From the NCBI GenBank assembly GCA_933228675.1, contig OW121740.1, forward strand, positions 2,046,001 to 2,110,000: a stretch of 64,000 nucleotides of DNA, read 5' to 3'. The stretch comes from Stomorhina lunata. Taxonomy: Eukaryota > Arthropoda > Insecta > Diptera > Rhiniidae. Within the stretch, counting starts at the first letter, position 1. Every line of letters begins with the position of its first letter. Positions 1-11,280 of the stretch are shown in pieces. The notes under the pieces are model-generated. The model searched no databases. It was not told where the DNA came from and worked only from the letters and a program-made list of their open reading frames with translations. A program made the position numbers and the translations under genes.

Positions 1-1009
1 TTCATAAAAAAAATTCTATAAAAAAATTTTTGATAAAAAATTGTCTAAAGAAAAATTTTTGATGAAAAAATTTTTGATTAAAAAAAAATTCTATGGAAAA
101 ATTTTTGATAAAAAAATTTTCTATGGAAAAATTTTTGATAAAAAAATTTTCTATGAAAAAAAAATTTTTGATAAAAAAAAACTTTCTATAGAAAAATTTT
201 TGATAAAAAAATTTTCTATACAAAAATTTTTGATGAAAAAATTTTCTATACAAAAATTTTTGAAAAAAAAATTTTCTATACAAAAATTTTTGATAAAAAA
301 ATTTTCTATACAAAAATTTTTGATGAAAAAATTTTCTATAGAAAAATTTTTGATAAAAAAATTTTCTATAGAAAAATTTTTGATAAAAAAATTTTCTATG
401 GAAAAATTTTTGAAAAAAAAAACTTTCTATAGAAAAATTTTTGATAAAAAAATTTTCTATAGAAAAATTTTTGATAAAAAAATTTTCTATAGAAAAATTT
501 TTGATAAAAAAATTTTCTATAAAAAATTTTCTATAGAAAAATTTTTGATAAAAAATTTTCTATAGAAAAATTTTTGATAAAAAAATTTTCTATGGAAAAA
601 TTTTTGATAAAAAAATTTTTGATAAAAAAAATTTTTGATAAAAAAATTTTCTATAGAAAAATTTTTGATAAAAAAATTTTCTATAGACAAATTTTTGATA
701 AAAAAAAATTTTCTATAGAAAAATTTTTGATAAAAAATTTTCTATAGAAAAATTTTTGATAAAAAATTTTCTATAGAAAAATTTTTGATAAAAAAACTTT
801 CTATGGAAAAATTTTTGATAAAAAAAACTTTCTATAGAAAAATTTTTGATAAAAAAAATGTCTATAAAAAAATTTTTGATAAAAAAATTTTCTATAGAAA
901 AATTTTTGATTAAAATTTTCTATAGAAAAATTTTTGATAAAAAAATTTTCTATAGAAAAATTTTTGATAAAAAAATTTTCTATACAAAAATGTTTGATAA
1001 AAAAATTTT
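1..1009. repeat. 30-bp AT-rich satellite array
   Basis: About 33 tandem copies of a 30-bp unit that reads roughly ATTTTCTATAGAAAAATTTT followed by TGATAAAAAA. The array runs off the left edge of the window, and variants carry single-base changes or small indels. Each unit contains the perfect palindrome TTTTCTATAGAAAA, so the array could form many short hairpins. The 30-bp period is a multiple of three, so both strands stay open over hundreds of bases and give lysine/phenylalanine decapeptide repeats. These are not genes. The unit resembles the degenerate ~30-bp repeats inside the hAT-like element at 4887-6124, so the satellite may be an expansion of that internal repeat (inference). Confidence 0.95.
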
Positions 1010-1371
1010 CGTGGGTTCGAATCGGGCTCAGGTTCATGTCATAAATTATTTTTTTAATTTATGATTTTCAAATTAGATGAATAAATTTTAGGAATACTGA
1101 AAAAACTATGTGACACTTAGCAGTGTGGAATGCTGCTCGTTTTCAATTTCGCTTAAGAATTCAGTTAAATAGATGATCTTAACTACTGGCATCTAACAGT
1201 TGGTGACACAGTGTGCTGATGAAGTCCGTAGCGGGACAGAAAATGCAGCATTCCACACTGCTAAGTGTCACATAGTTTTTTCAGTATTCCTAAAATTTAT
1301 TCATCTAATTTGAAAATCATAAATTAAAAAAATAATTTATGACATGAACCTGAGCCCGACTCGAACCCACG
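1010..1371. mobile_element. Foldback element with 127-bp inverted arms
   Basis: The left arm (1010-1136) and right arm (1245-1371) are near-perfect inverted copies of each other, 127 bp each, around a 108-bp spacer. The element sits between two blocks of the 30-bp satellite, so it probably inserted into or next to the array. Both outer tips contain a tRNA B-box-like motif, GGTTCGAATCG on the left and GGTTCGAGTCG (reverse complement) on the right, one base off the usual GGTTCGANTCC. The spacer and right arm together form a hammerhead ribozyme motif on the plus strand (separate entry). No coding capacity is seen. A target-site duplication could not be assigned, and the superfamily is unknown. 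Confidence 0.9.
1203..1271 (+). ncRNA. Candidate hammerhead self-cleaving ribozyme, type I
   Basis: All three helices and the catalytic core are visible. The core strand CTGATGA is at 1216-1222 and the second core strand GAA is at 1239-1241, continuing as A-tract A1242. Stem II is GTCC (1224-1227) with GGAC (1234-1237), loop 1228-1233. Stem III is AATG (1242-1245) with CATT (1249-1252), three-base loop. The predicted cleavage site follows C1253 (UUC, a valid NUH triplet). Stem I pairs CAGTGTG (1209-1215) with CACACTG (1254-1260), then GTGACA (1203-1208) with TGTCAC (1266-1271), separated by a 5-base bulge (1261-1265) that could contact loop II. This short stem III layout is known from metazoan hammerheads in satellites and retroelements. 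The flaw is an A-A mismatch (1223/1238) at 10.1-11.1, normally a purine-pyrimidine pair, so activity may be reduced or lost. Confidence 0.75.
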
Positions 1372-1417
1372 ACCATCAACATAAATTTCTGGTTCAACTA
1401 AAATTAATTTCTTTCAA

Positions 1418-1530
1418 AAAAATTTTCTATAGAAAAATTTTTGATAAACAAATTTTCTATAGAAACATTTTTGATAAAAAAAATTTTCTATAGAAAAATT
1501 TTTGATAAAAAAGTTTTCTATAGAAAAAAA
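1418..1530. repeat. Second block of the 30-bp satellite
   Basis: Roughly three to four further copies of the same TTTTCTATAGAAAAATTTTT unit resume after the foldback element and a ~46-bp non-repetitive bridge (1372-1417). This supports the view that the foldback element and bridge interrupt a once continuous array. Confidence 0.85.
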
Positions 1531-4500
1531 AACTTTTCCTTTTTAAAAAAATCAACCTACACGTTGAAAAGTAAAAGTATAAAAAACGGCAACTCGATCC
1601 TATATACCTAGACTCTTCTGTTTTCAAAGAGAGTTCTGTGGACATCGAAATAATTGGCATTCTAAAGGGGGTATGGTCAAAATTTTGACCAGGTTGTAGC
1701 ATCATTAAATGAAATATCCTTTTCTAATCCCATTACAGACATTCCGTACAGAACTGGTTCCATTTTGTCCAGTTTTAAAAGTTAATTGCTAAAAATTTTT
1801 GGTATAATTTTATTTTTAAAACTATAAAAATAAAATCTTCCCAAAAAACTTTTCCCTTTAAGGGTTTACTTTGTTATTTTAGGCCAATCAATCAAATTGT
1901 TTTTATTTGTATTATAAAATAATTTGACTCAACAAAAGTCGACAGATTCTATTCTATCCTGGGAATAAATTAAAATAAATCTAAGTTTGTAATCAAAGTA
2001 AAAGTTTTTGTATGAATATATACTTATGCGTATATATTCTCAAAAAAACGACTATTACGTATTGAAGAACTTAAAAAGTTTCCTTCTATCCAAAAAAACA
2101 AAAACTATAAGTTTAGCAAAAATTAAAAACAAACAAAAAGATCTTAGACATTTTTTACTGAGTTAAAGATTTTATACAGAAAATGTCATATATGGGTTAA
2201 TATTTGTTTCCTATTACATGTTGGATCTTTTTTCCATTCGTTTCTGTTGTTTATTTATTTGTGTGTTTCTTTATATTTCACAGGCGTTTAAAAATTTGCA
2301 TACACTTATGCACAACACTTGCAACTTGGAAAAGTTTGACACTTGAGTGTTGTCTTGCTTTTAAATATTCGTGTCATTTACACTGTCTATTCTACTTTTC
2401 TTTAGTTTACACTATGTTTCAATGTATGTGTGAGTTTTATTTTAATATAGATGCCCTCACATGCAAGTAGATTTTCATATGTGTTACGCATCCCTGCAGT
2501 TTTCAGGAGGGGCAAAGTCTAAAAAACAAGTGAAATATCCAGAAATTTGATGAAATACATTCTAAATAGATAAACAAAGTTTCCACTAATCACATCACTT
2601 ATTTGATAGCTATTTCTTCTAGACTTACTTTCCCTTGAACTGCCGGGCTTCTACCAAATGCCACTATAGTTGACTTTGTTGGCTGCTGTAGCATTTTAAT
2701 GTAAATGGAAGGTCCTTTTAATGAACCCATATATAATTTACATACATTTTACATAAACACCCATGTGTCAAGTGCCAGTAGCCGCATTTAAAATTAATTT
2801 TTCATAATGTGCACTTAGTCTCTTGACTTGAGGTAAATGGGCACGTGAGGTTAAACTTTATAATGGAATATTAAATTTTTAGATTTAAAAACATTTTTAG
2901 CAGCCCCTATAAAACTAGTATTTGTGAATAGTTTTCCTACAATAACTATTACTTTACATTTAATATACAGATTTGAAAAATAATTATGAAAAACATTTTT
3001 TTATTTATTTATTTTTTTTTTTTGTATGGAATACTACGAATACGTATTCCATGAAATTCAAATGTACATAAATTGTACAAATAAAAAAAGAAAAACCACA
3101 TGATGCTTATGTTGTAAATAAATGTTAATATTTGTTAGCCTCCAGTCAGTTTTATGATATTTTGTCAATTTCGAAAAATGTTACAATTTTTTCAGTGCGA
3201 TGTTAAAATTCTATAAAATTTATGGGTAAAATGCAAACTAGAAAATTTATACATTCCAAGAATTAAAAGCAAGCATGTATCTATTACTTAAAAATGAGAA
3301 TCCTGACTAATACAAGTAAAAATGCATTACAGTCGCCCAAGTCCAACCATATGACACCTGCACTATACTAGCCAAATGTTAGAAGTTAAAAATTTTTGTA
3401 ATGAGGGCTGAAGAATAATATTAGCTAAATTTTGTCATTATACAAACATTTTTTAAAGATTTGAAACATTTTAAATATATTTGACTATAGCATCCATACA
3501 AGATTAGGACTTAAAAGTCCCAGAAAATTGCGATCGTAAATGTGGAGATAAAGACAGTTATTTATTAAAAGTCGTCGGAAGTAAGTTTTGTGCAAATGTA
3601 TAGCATGAGACCCTCAACCGAAAATGATTTAAATATACACAAAAAACATTAAAAAAAAGTTCTCAGTTTGACCTTAGTCTGCCTTGATCAACTACAGCAT
3701 TTTCTTGTTATTTCCCTATTTTTGTTACGTTTTTATTTAAAAAATTAAATTCATTTTTTTTAATATTTTTTTTAGAACAAACGCATTTGTCCTTGAATTG
3801 TATTGATAGTTTGTAGAGAGCATTTTAATTAGGTCAAACCTTTTTGTAATTTTTATTGAACATGAAAGTTTGTCACAAAAGCTTTGACCTGCAATATACA
3901 TCTCAAGCTTTTAATGGAATAAAATCATCAAGGCTTTTACTTAAACAAAGGTTTTTCCTTTAATATAATTTTTTCTTATTTAGAACTTATGCATTAGTCT
4001 TAGATATTTGCCAATTAGTTAGCCTTCTTCTCCTTTTTATCCTATTGTTTGCATTCCTAACGCACATACTCATATACCTAATGTCTTTACCAGTTTTTAA
4101 TTAAAAAATTCTTTATCGTTTTGGCTTTATGCTTTAGCACAACTCCTTGTATGTATGTACCTTGCAATACAGTCTAGCTTTTGTTCAGCCAACCATAAAC
4201 TGAAAAGAAATTTATTTTTTTTTTTGAAAATGTTCATCAATAATTGCCTTTGGCTTAGTTTTCATTTTTTTGCACGTGTTCTAATCGAACCTATGAGTAA
4301 TCTGTTGGAAATTTTCGCAATTAAACTTGGCTTATATTCTTTTTTACTCAGTATCGCTGGTATATGATAATTTTCTTCTCATACGAGGCCATAGCTAAAC
4401 TTGGACCTCTTGTTTTTATAAACAAACAAATTGTTTTGTAACGCCCCCACTCTGTACCTACTTAAGGTAATTCGGATATATTGAGTCCAAAGGTGATATT

Positions 4501-4886
4501 TATTTTTCTCTACTAGATAAGTGCAAACTAATTCAGATTTCCTTTTGGGAAACCTTTAATATTATTTTTTGTGTAAATATAAGGAAGACATTTTTTATGA
4601 ACAATACATATGTACATATATAAAAGAATATGTGTTCATTTCAAGTTCTTGCCTAGAAAGAAATCACTGACTGCGGATAGATTGGCAAAAGTTTGCTTAA
4701 GCAAGAGAACGTGTGTTTTGTTTCTAAGCAGTTGATTACACACTTGTATGTATTTACTCCTTTCAGAAGGAAACCACAATATTTTCAATTCACACATTTC
4801 CTGCTGTGCAACTTTTCAATTGCATTCATTCATTCTCCCTTGGCAAAACAATCTTTAATTGTGTGTGAAAGAATGTCTGATTACAT
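1531..4886. other. Intergenic AT-rich DNA, no gene recognised
   Basis: Open frames here are short, lack coding bias and show no recognisable motifs; the longest (88 codons at 2204-2470) is rich in Phe, Cys and Leu from T-rich sequence. No RNA gene or clear transposon boundary was found. Confidence 0.6.
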
Positions 4887-6124
4887 TAGGGCTGCCAGAA
4901 TTTTTTTGTGAAAAATCGGCATATTTTTCCAAAAAGAATCGGCATTATCGGTAGTAAGTTTTCAGAAATTGGCAAAAGAAAATCGGAATTGTCAAAAAAT
5001 ATATCACAAATATAGTAGAATAATAATTAAAAATGTTCTTTAGAAATGTTTCTATAGCACAAACTTCTATTAAAAAATTTTCTATAGAACAAATTTCATA
5101 TTGAAATTTTCTAAAAGAAAAAAATCTCTATACAAAAAATTTTATATTGAAAAGCTTTCTATACAAAAAGCTTTATATTGAAAATTCTTCTACACAAAGA
5201 ATTTTTATTGAAAATTGTTCTACACAAAAAAATTTTTATTGAAAATTTTTCTACACAAAAAATTTTATGGGAAATTTTTCTAAACAAAAAATTTTGTATG
5301 GAAAATTTTTCCATACAAAAAAACTGTATGTTAAAAATTTTTTTATACAAAAAATATGGAATATATTGAAAATTTTTCTATACAAAAAAAATTTGTGTAG
5401 AAAATTTTTCAATTCAAAAATTTTTGATTGAACATTTTTTAAACTAAAAAAATTACAAACTGAATGCCAAACTTGTAATACCCTTTCACCTATTGGTAAA
5501 TAAACAAAAAATTGTATATGGAAAAATTTTCTATACAATAACTTTTATATGGAAAATTTGAAAATTTTGTTTTTTGGTTTTTAAAAAAACTATGTATTAC
5601 AATAATTAATAATTGAGATCTTAGTGCAAAAAAACACTTTTTAAAAATTTTACTTTAAAAATTTTTCTATTCTTCTTAAAAAAAATTAAACTACAGCAAA
5701 AAATTTGAATAAAAAATTTTTCTATAGAAAACAATTCCTATTGAAAGTTTTTCGGTGGAAACAAATTTAAATTAAAAATTTTTCTACAGAGACAATTTCT
5801 AATGGTAAATTTTTCCATAGAAAAAAAATTTACATTGAAAATTTTTCTATAAAAAAATTTTTTTATAACACAATTTTTTATATAAAAAATTTTATTTCGT
5901 TCCCAAATTTTGACTCTGTAAATTAAAATGTATCCGAATTATCGAAAACTTATATCTTTTTTTAACCTCATATATTGAAAAAAAAAATGTTAAAAATTTG
6001 AAATTAAGTTGGTTTTTGATATTATCTTAAAAATCGCCAATTTTTTAGCCAAAATCTGTATATCAGCACTTTACTATTTTTCAGCTCAAAAATCGCCAAA
6101 ATGCCGATAAATCTGGCAGGCCTG
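4887..6124. mobile_element. hAT-type non-autonomous element with 8-bp TSD
   Basis: The element begins TAGGGCTGCCAGA and ends TCTGGCAGGCCTG, a terminal inverted repeat of the hAT CAGGxxTG type. It is flanked by a perfect 8-bp target duplication GATTACAT at 4879-4886 and 6125-6132. Length is 1238 bp with no transposase frame. The ends share further paired sequence containing AAAATCGGCA-like motifs. The interior (about 5050-5560 and 5690-5890) holds degenerate ~30-bp units such as TTGAAAATTTTTCTATACAA. These resemble the satellite at the left edge of the window. The terminal motif plus the 8-bp duplication make the hAT assignment fairly firm; the family within hAT is not recognised. Confidence 0.88.
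5050..5890. repeat. Degenerate ~30-bp repeats inside the hAT element
   Basis: Tandem-like units of 28-30 bases alternate a CTATA(G/C)AAAAA segment with a TATTGAAAATTTTT segment. They are more diverged than the left-edge satellite. Open frames over this stretch on both strands (60-95 codons) are by-products of the repeat. Confidence 0.75.
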
Positions 6125-7011
6125 GATTACATAGACTCACACACGGATATAAAAGAACACGAAAGTGGCGGTTTCCTTCTGGAATAAAAGATAAAAAACT
6201 TAAAACTATAACAAAAGGTTGTTGTTGGTCCTTTATTTGGCTATAGAATGACGTGGTTAGAAAAATCCTTACAAGATATGAGTTTGTATGTACGTGGCAA
6301 TGAATTAAAAGAAATTAAACAAGAAATTTGAAAGTGTTGCAAGCTTAATGTCTTGAGCTATTCTCATTCGTATTCAAGGGAATTTAACTTTTGAAATAAA
6401 ACTATTTACAAAACAAAAATAAAACAGAAATACAAATATTTCCAGAAGTTGATAAAATTGACATTTAGTGCTTTTAGACCAAGTACAAAAACCTGAGGAC
6501 TGTCGTAGATCATACATACACTGACAATAAAATATCTTTTAAATATTTTTTTCTTCTGTTGCCAACTTTGGTAGCAGTACAATGATATTCTAAGACTTTT
6601 AACAACATAAATGCTTTCCGAGTCGATGTTTTTGTTGCTGCTGGTGGGTTTTGCTAGTTGATAGTGTTGGGTGTTGTTTGTGTTGTTAGTAATTGTAACT
6701 ATTGTCGTTCATTCGTTTGGTTGGTGTGGTTGACATCCTTTTAGCTCTTTTAACAATGATTATTTTAAATTGTTCTTTGCTCGCTTATGTTGGGTTATTG
6801 TAACGTAATATCGTTAACCTTGCTCTGCATTTTATAAGTGTACGATTGTGTGTTTCTCCTACAAAGTAGTAAAAATGTAAAATTGTTTGCTGTCATTTTA
6901 TTGGGTATTTGCTTCTGCAGTTTGCCACTGATGAGAAAATGAATTTATTTTCATTTAAATAAGATAGTCAGTCGTTACTTTATGTCCAAGAATGTTGTTT
7001 TTTTAGGTGTT

Positions 7012-7496
7012 TATACCCTACACAACAATAAATGTATGGGTTTATGTAGATGTTTGTAACGAACTGAAATGTTTGTCTTATTTAGTCTAATGACCTCTAT
7101 TGTACAGGGAAGTCGGTCTATCTACTAGCCTAGTTCTGAAGTTGATTTGGATAAATCTAATTTTTAATCCTAAACTTAGGCAATACATATCTGTGCTATA
7201 TTTGATCACCATAAGTAAGAATTTTCTGAGATTTTTGTATATTTATGCCATTTTGGGTAATGGGCAAAACCTAAGCTATCCAGTATTTTGGTATATTCCA
7301 TAAATTTATAAGATGTTTGGGTGGGAGCTATGTTTAGATATGGACCAATTCCAAGAAAATTTGAAAAAGTGATATCTGTGCATAATTAAGACAGCGTCGG
7401 TACACTTATTATATACATACATATTATATATTTTCCTTTGTATAGTGCTTTAGGGTATCATGCGAACGAACTTAACCGACTACGCTTCCTTACTTG
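7012..7496 (+). mobile_element. Diverged DINE-1/mini-me-like copy
   Basis: A decayed relative of the ~750-bp repeat found at 10021 and elsewhere. It starts TTTATACCCTACACAACAAT, keeps GATGTTTGTAACGAACTGAA and TGTTTGTCTTA near the start, and ends with CTTAACCGACTACGCTTCC followed by TTACTTG. The GTCC microsatellite core and much of the middle are missing or unrecognisable, so this is an old or partial copy. Confidence 0.6.
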
Positions 7497-8489
7497 ATTT
7501 CATGCTTGTTTAAGTTTTTGAAAAGACGATCTGTGATATATTGAACTTTTAGTGAAAGAAATACCCTTAAACCATATGTACACAGTTACTAATACCACCA
7601 CAAAGTTTGATTTAAATAAAATCTCTTGCTTAAGGATATCCATGTCTCTGCTACGTTTTGCTGTTTCTAATTCTTAGAATTTTCTGTTGCCACTACTCTA
7701 GATTTTCTTACGTTAAATCATTAAACGTTGCCTTGATGGTGAGTTTCAACTCAATTTTTAATGTAAATAGGATTTTGCTGGATTTTTGCTTACAGCCAAA
7801 CAGGATCATCTGTTCAAAGCACCTTTTCCATTAATATATTAACAATTTCGTGCTTGTGTGTCAAATTGAATGAAAACCCTTACAAATTAATATTTATCTT
7901 TTGAAAATGGAGGTGACCTAACCGCAGCTAATTTTATTAACAAACAAGCGACAACAGTTCACTTCAATTTCAATTTAATTTTGAATTAAATATTTAATTA
8001 TTTTGTTGTTGATTTTGTTTATGAACTTATTTTTTTGCAACAAATTTACAGAAATGAAATCATTTCAAATCACGAAAAATAATTGCTCGTCTCGGTTATT
8101 TGCCATAATTTATACTTTTATTAATAATATCTCTGGTATGTATAGTACACCTGTAGTGTATCTAGATATAATTGTATAAATTTAATTGGGAATAAACAAA
8201 ACACTGAGATATCTATAAAATTGCTAATTGTATCTATTAAAATACTTTTTAACAGGTCAGTGTAATTAAAACTATTGTTTTACAAATAAGATTCGAAGAA
8301 ATAAATATAGTAAAATTTTTATTATCTTTCTATTGGCAATTTGTAAATTTAGAGCGCAAATTCATGAAAATGAATGAACATTATAAAACGATTCCCGACG
8401 AAGTTCTCAGGTAAAAAGTTGACCTTTGTACTAAATTTTCTCATAATAACAGTTACAGATTTTTACTTCAAAACTCAATAAGTCATAGA

Positions 8490-8690
8490 AAATTTAATGT
8501 GAGCAAAAAATTTTCTTATTGAAAAATTTTTATATTGAAAATTTTTGTAAATAAATATCGAAAATTTTCTTACGAAATTTTTTTTATGTAAATATTGTAG
8601 TATAGAAAATTATAAACATTTTTTATATCGAAAAAATTTTATATACAAATTCTCACATCAAAAATTTTGTATATGGGTAAATACGAAAAA
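8490..8690. repeat. Degenerate TTGAAAATTTT repeat block
   Basis: Irregular repeats of ATTGAAAAATTTT and ATATCGAAAATTTT spaced roughly 25-30 bases apart, similar in character to the interior of the hAT element at 4887-6124. No terminal repeats or target duplication were identified, so it may be a broken element. Confidence 0.5.
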
Positions 8691-9010
8691 CATTAAACCA
8701 AGGACAAAATTTTAAAACTGTCAAAATCATTTATTTGTGTTTATGAAAAACTTACCATATATTGATCCTTTAGAATATATAATGGATACAATTTTTGAAT
8801 ACTCTCTTCGTGAATGGCAGGTCTTTATTTACACCCATCTCGAATTTTTATACATTTTTTTAAATTTTTTTAAAATTTCATAAAAATCACAAAAACATCC
8901 ATTTAGGTATCAAGTTTCAGTATAGGCTAAAAGTCTGCTTAATTTTATACAGTAAGATGTAAAAGACCCCATCAAAAGTAAACGTCAAGTAAAAAGGGCT
9001 CACAGTGTGT

Positions 9011-9880
9011 AGCGTCCGTCACAGAAATAAAGGTTTTTTTAATTTGACTTGTGCAATTTTTAATTTTTCTCCAATTGAACTTGGTTCGTAAATAGAACTC
9101 ATAGTATGTTTACATTAGGCTAAAGATGTATAGATGACAATTTAGCATTTTACAAAATAATATGTATAAGAAAGTGTGAAGCGTCCGTCACAGTATATAT
9201 TTTTTTTACAAAATGATATTTATTAAATACAAAATTTACGAACACATGTCTATCTTATTCATAAAGCAATAACACTGTCTATATCCACTGATTAAATTTA
9301 AGGTATGAGGTGTTAAAAAAAACATACAGTAGGGCAAATTTGATGCTTTTGAAAAAATTATTTTTTTGATTTTTAGGCCACAGCATTCTTTCGACGAAAA
9401 ATCAGATGTAAAAGTGTAAAACTTTAAATAAATATATGTATGAAGCCGTTTTGTGAAATGTTAAATTATGCCCGAAAATCGCATTTTTAACTGCGAACAT
9501 GAAGATTAAGGAGATGAAATTCAAATAACACCATTGTTTTTACTTATTTACGAACCCTTAAAAAATATCATATATGCAGCTGTTTTGTAATCCTCTTATT
9601 TTTCTCTATCTATTATATATTAACAACTTTTTTATTACTATGACCGATTTGATGAGAATTACAGAAACATGTGTTGAAAAAAAGTCACTTCCATTTTTTG
9701 TAGCGTCCGTCACAGCACTTTAAAAGCGAATATCTTTTTCCCCCAAAACAAATATGTAAATTAACAAATAACATTCGATAGCACAATCGATGGGATAATA
9801 TTATCGGAAATCTGTGCAAAGATAAGACAATGGGATACATTTAAGTACAACAAAATCAGTACAAATGTATCGTCCGTCAC
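9011..9880. repeat. Dispersed GCGTCCGTCACAG motif cluster
   Basis: The 14-mer AGCGTCCGTCACAG occurs exactly at 9011-9024, 9180-9193 and 9702-9715, and CGTCCGTCAC recurs at 9871-9880. All are in the same orientation and unevenly spaced (about 170, 520 and 170 bases). The intervening DNA does not align obviously between copies. Short inverted matches GGGCAAATT (about 9333) and AATTTGCCC (about 9885) may mark element ends. It is most likely a decayed transposon with repeated protein-binding sites, but the family is not recognised. Confidence 0.45.
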
Positions 9881-9892
9881 GCAGAATTTGCC

Positions 9893-10020
9893 CATATCGA
9901 AAATTTCGTATATTAACTTTTTAATGCCCAAAATTTTTTATGTTAAAATTTTTATGTCGAAAATTTTCCAAATAATTTTTTTTTATGTAAAAATTTTACT
10001 TTTGAAAATTTAACAATTTT
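9893..10020. repeat. ATCGAAAATTTT repeat block, left of DINE copy
   Basis: Degenerate units with ATATCGAAAATTT and AAAATTTTTTATGTT. Similar units continue on the far side of the repeat at 10021-10751, so that repeat appears to have inserted into a pre-existing array. Confidence 0.5.
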
Positions 10021-10751
10021 TATACCCTTCACCACCATAGGTGGATAGGGTATTATAAGTTTGTGCTGATGTATGTAACGCATAGAAATATTTGTCTTAG
10101 ACCCACCTTTTTGTATACCAATAGGCTTAGAATCACTTTCTGAGTCGATTTAGCGATGTCCGTCCGTCTGGCTGGCTGGCTGGCTGGCTGGACCCCCATG
10201 TAAACCTTGTAATCAAACTACAGGTCGCAATTCTAAAGATAATTTGATGAAATTTGGCACAGATCATTTTTTTCATAATGAGACCATGGCTATTAAAATT
10301 GGTCAAAATCGGTCCATTATTTATGGTACCTCCCATAGGTCCCACTTCCCGGAATTGATATATTGGCCACAAAAATCAATATTTTTTCAATAAATTTAAA
10401 CCAAATACTGCTTATGTAAACTAAAATCACTGTACCAAATTTTGTTTGAATCGGTCCACATTTGACCATAGCACCCATACAAACTCTTCTTTAAAAACGC
10501 ACTAAATGAGACAAAAAATCGCTAAAACGCTCGTAAATCTAAAGATAATGAACATTTTGAGTTAGTTTTTGTATACATAATTTTCGTAACAACTGCAATG
10601 AATTTGCCAAATTTTGAGATAATCGGTCCACATTTGCTGGCAAAATTTAGGAAATATTTGTCTTTATACAGGAAAAATAACACCTTTGACCTTAGTGGTG
10701 AAGGGTATCGTATGGTCGGGCTAGACCGACTATAGCGCTTTCTTACTTGTT
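10021..10751 (+). mobile_element. DINE-1/mini-me-like (Helentron-type) copy A
   Basis: A nearly full copy of a family repeated throughout the window. It starts TATACCCTTCACCACCATAG. An internal core TGAGTCGATTTAGCGATGTC precedes a (GTCC)n(GGCT)n microsatellite (about 10156-10192). Near the end GTGGTGAAGGGTAT is the inverse of the start, followed by a hairpin-capable GGTCGGGCTAGACCGAC and the terminus TTTCTTACTTGTT. The conserved core plus GTCY microsatellite is the hallmark described for dipteran mini-me/DINE-1 elements, considered non-autonomous Helentrons. It has no coding frame of its own; the 79-codon antisense frame is spurious. Confidence 0.8.
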
Positions 10752-11280
10752 TATATCGAAAATTTTCTATATACAAATTTCTATATCGAAAAGTATTATA
10801 AAATTCAAATTTTTATATCGAAAATTTCTAAATAAAATTTTTTTGTATGAAAAAGTTGTCGAATCAAATAGTTTCTATATACAAATTTTTATATTGACTA
10901 TTTTCTGTATGAAAATTTGTGTATGTGTCTATATGCATGAAAGTTCTTATACCGAAAATTTTCTTTAATTGTATATATAAATTTTAATACTGAAAATTTT
11001 CTAAATAAAAATTTTCAATTCGAAAATTTATTATAAGCATATAAAGAGTATTAACAAAAATTTGTATATCCTTAATGTTCTATAAAAATTTTCGTATCAA
11101 AAATATTTTCTATAAAAATTTTCGTATCAAAAATATTTTAAATAAAAATTTTCATATAGAAAATTTTATAAAACAATTTTCATATCAAAAAAATTGCATA
11201 AAAAAATTTCATATCGATAATTTTATATATAACAATTTGGATATCTAAAATTTTCTATATACAAATTTTCAAAATTATTA
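10752..11280. repeat. ATCGAAAATTTT repeat block, right of DINE copy
   Basis: About fifteen irregular units such as TATATCGAAAATTTTCTATA and AAAAATTTTCATATC with a spacing near 30-35 bases. This continues the block at 9893-10020 that the DINE-like copy interrupts. No protein is encoded. Confidence 0.6.

Noticed and set aside
41..565. Long open frame (174 codons) of Lys/Phe/Ile decapeptide repeats, with similar frames on the other strand
   Set aside because: Produced by a 30-bp satellite whose period is a multiple of three; both strands are open, composition is pure A/T, no start context or domain.
1..1009. CRISPR-like array
   Set aside because: Units are contiguous with no unique spacers, and the genome is clearly that of an animal.
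1011..1033. Possible tRNA gene from the GGTTCGAATC motif
   Set aside because: No A box, acceptor stem or anticodon arm can be folded around it, and the same motif is mirrored at the other end of the element.
1203..1271. Second hammerhead on the minus strand through the left arm
   Set aside because: The left arm supplies the complement of the 3' helix strands, but no CTGATGA core precedes it on that strand.
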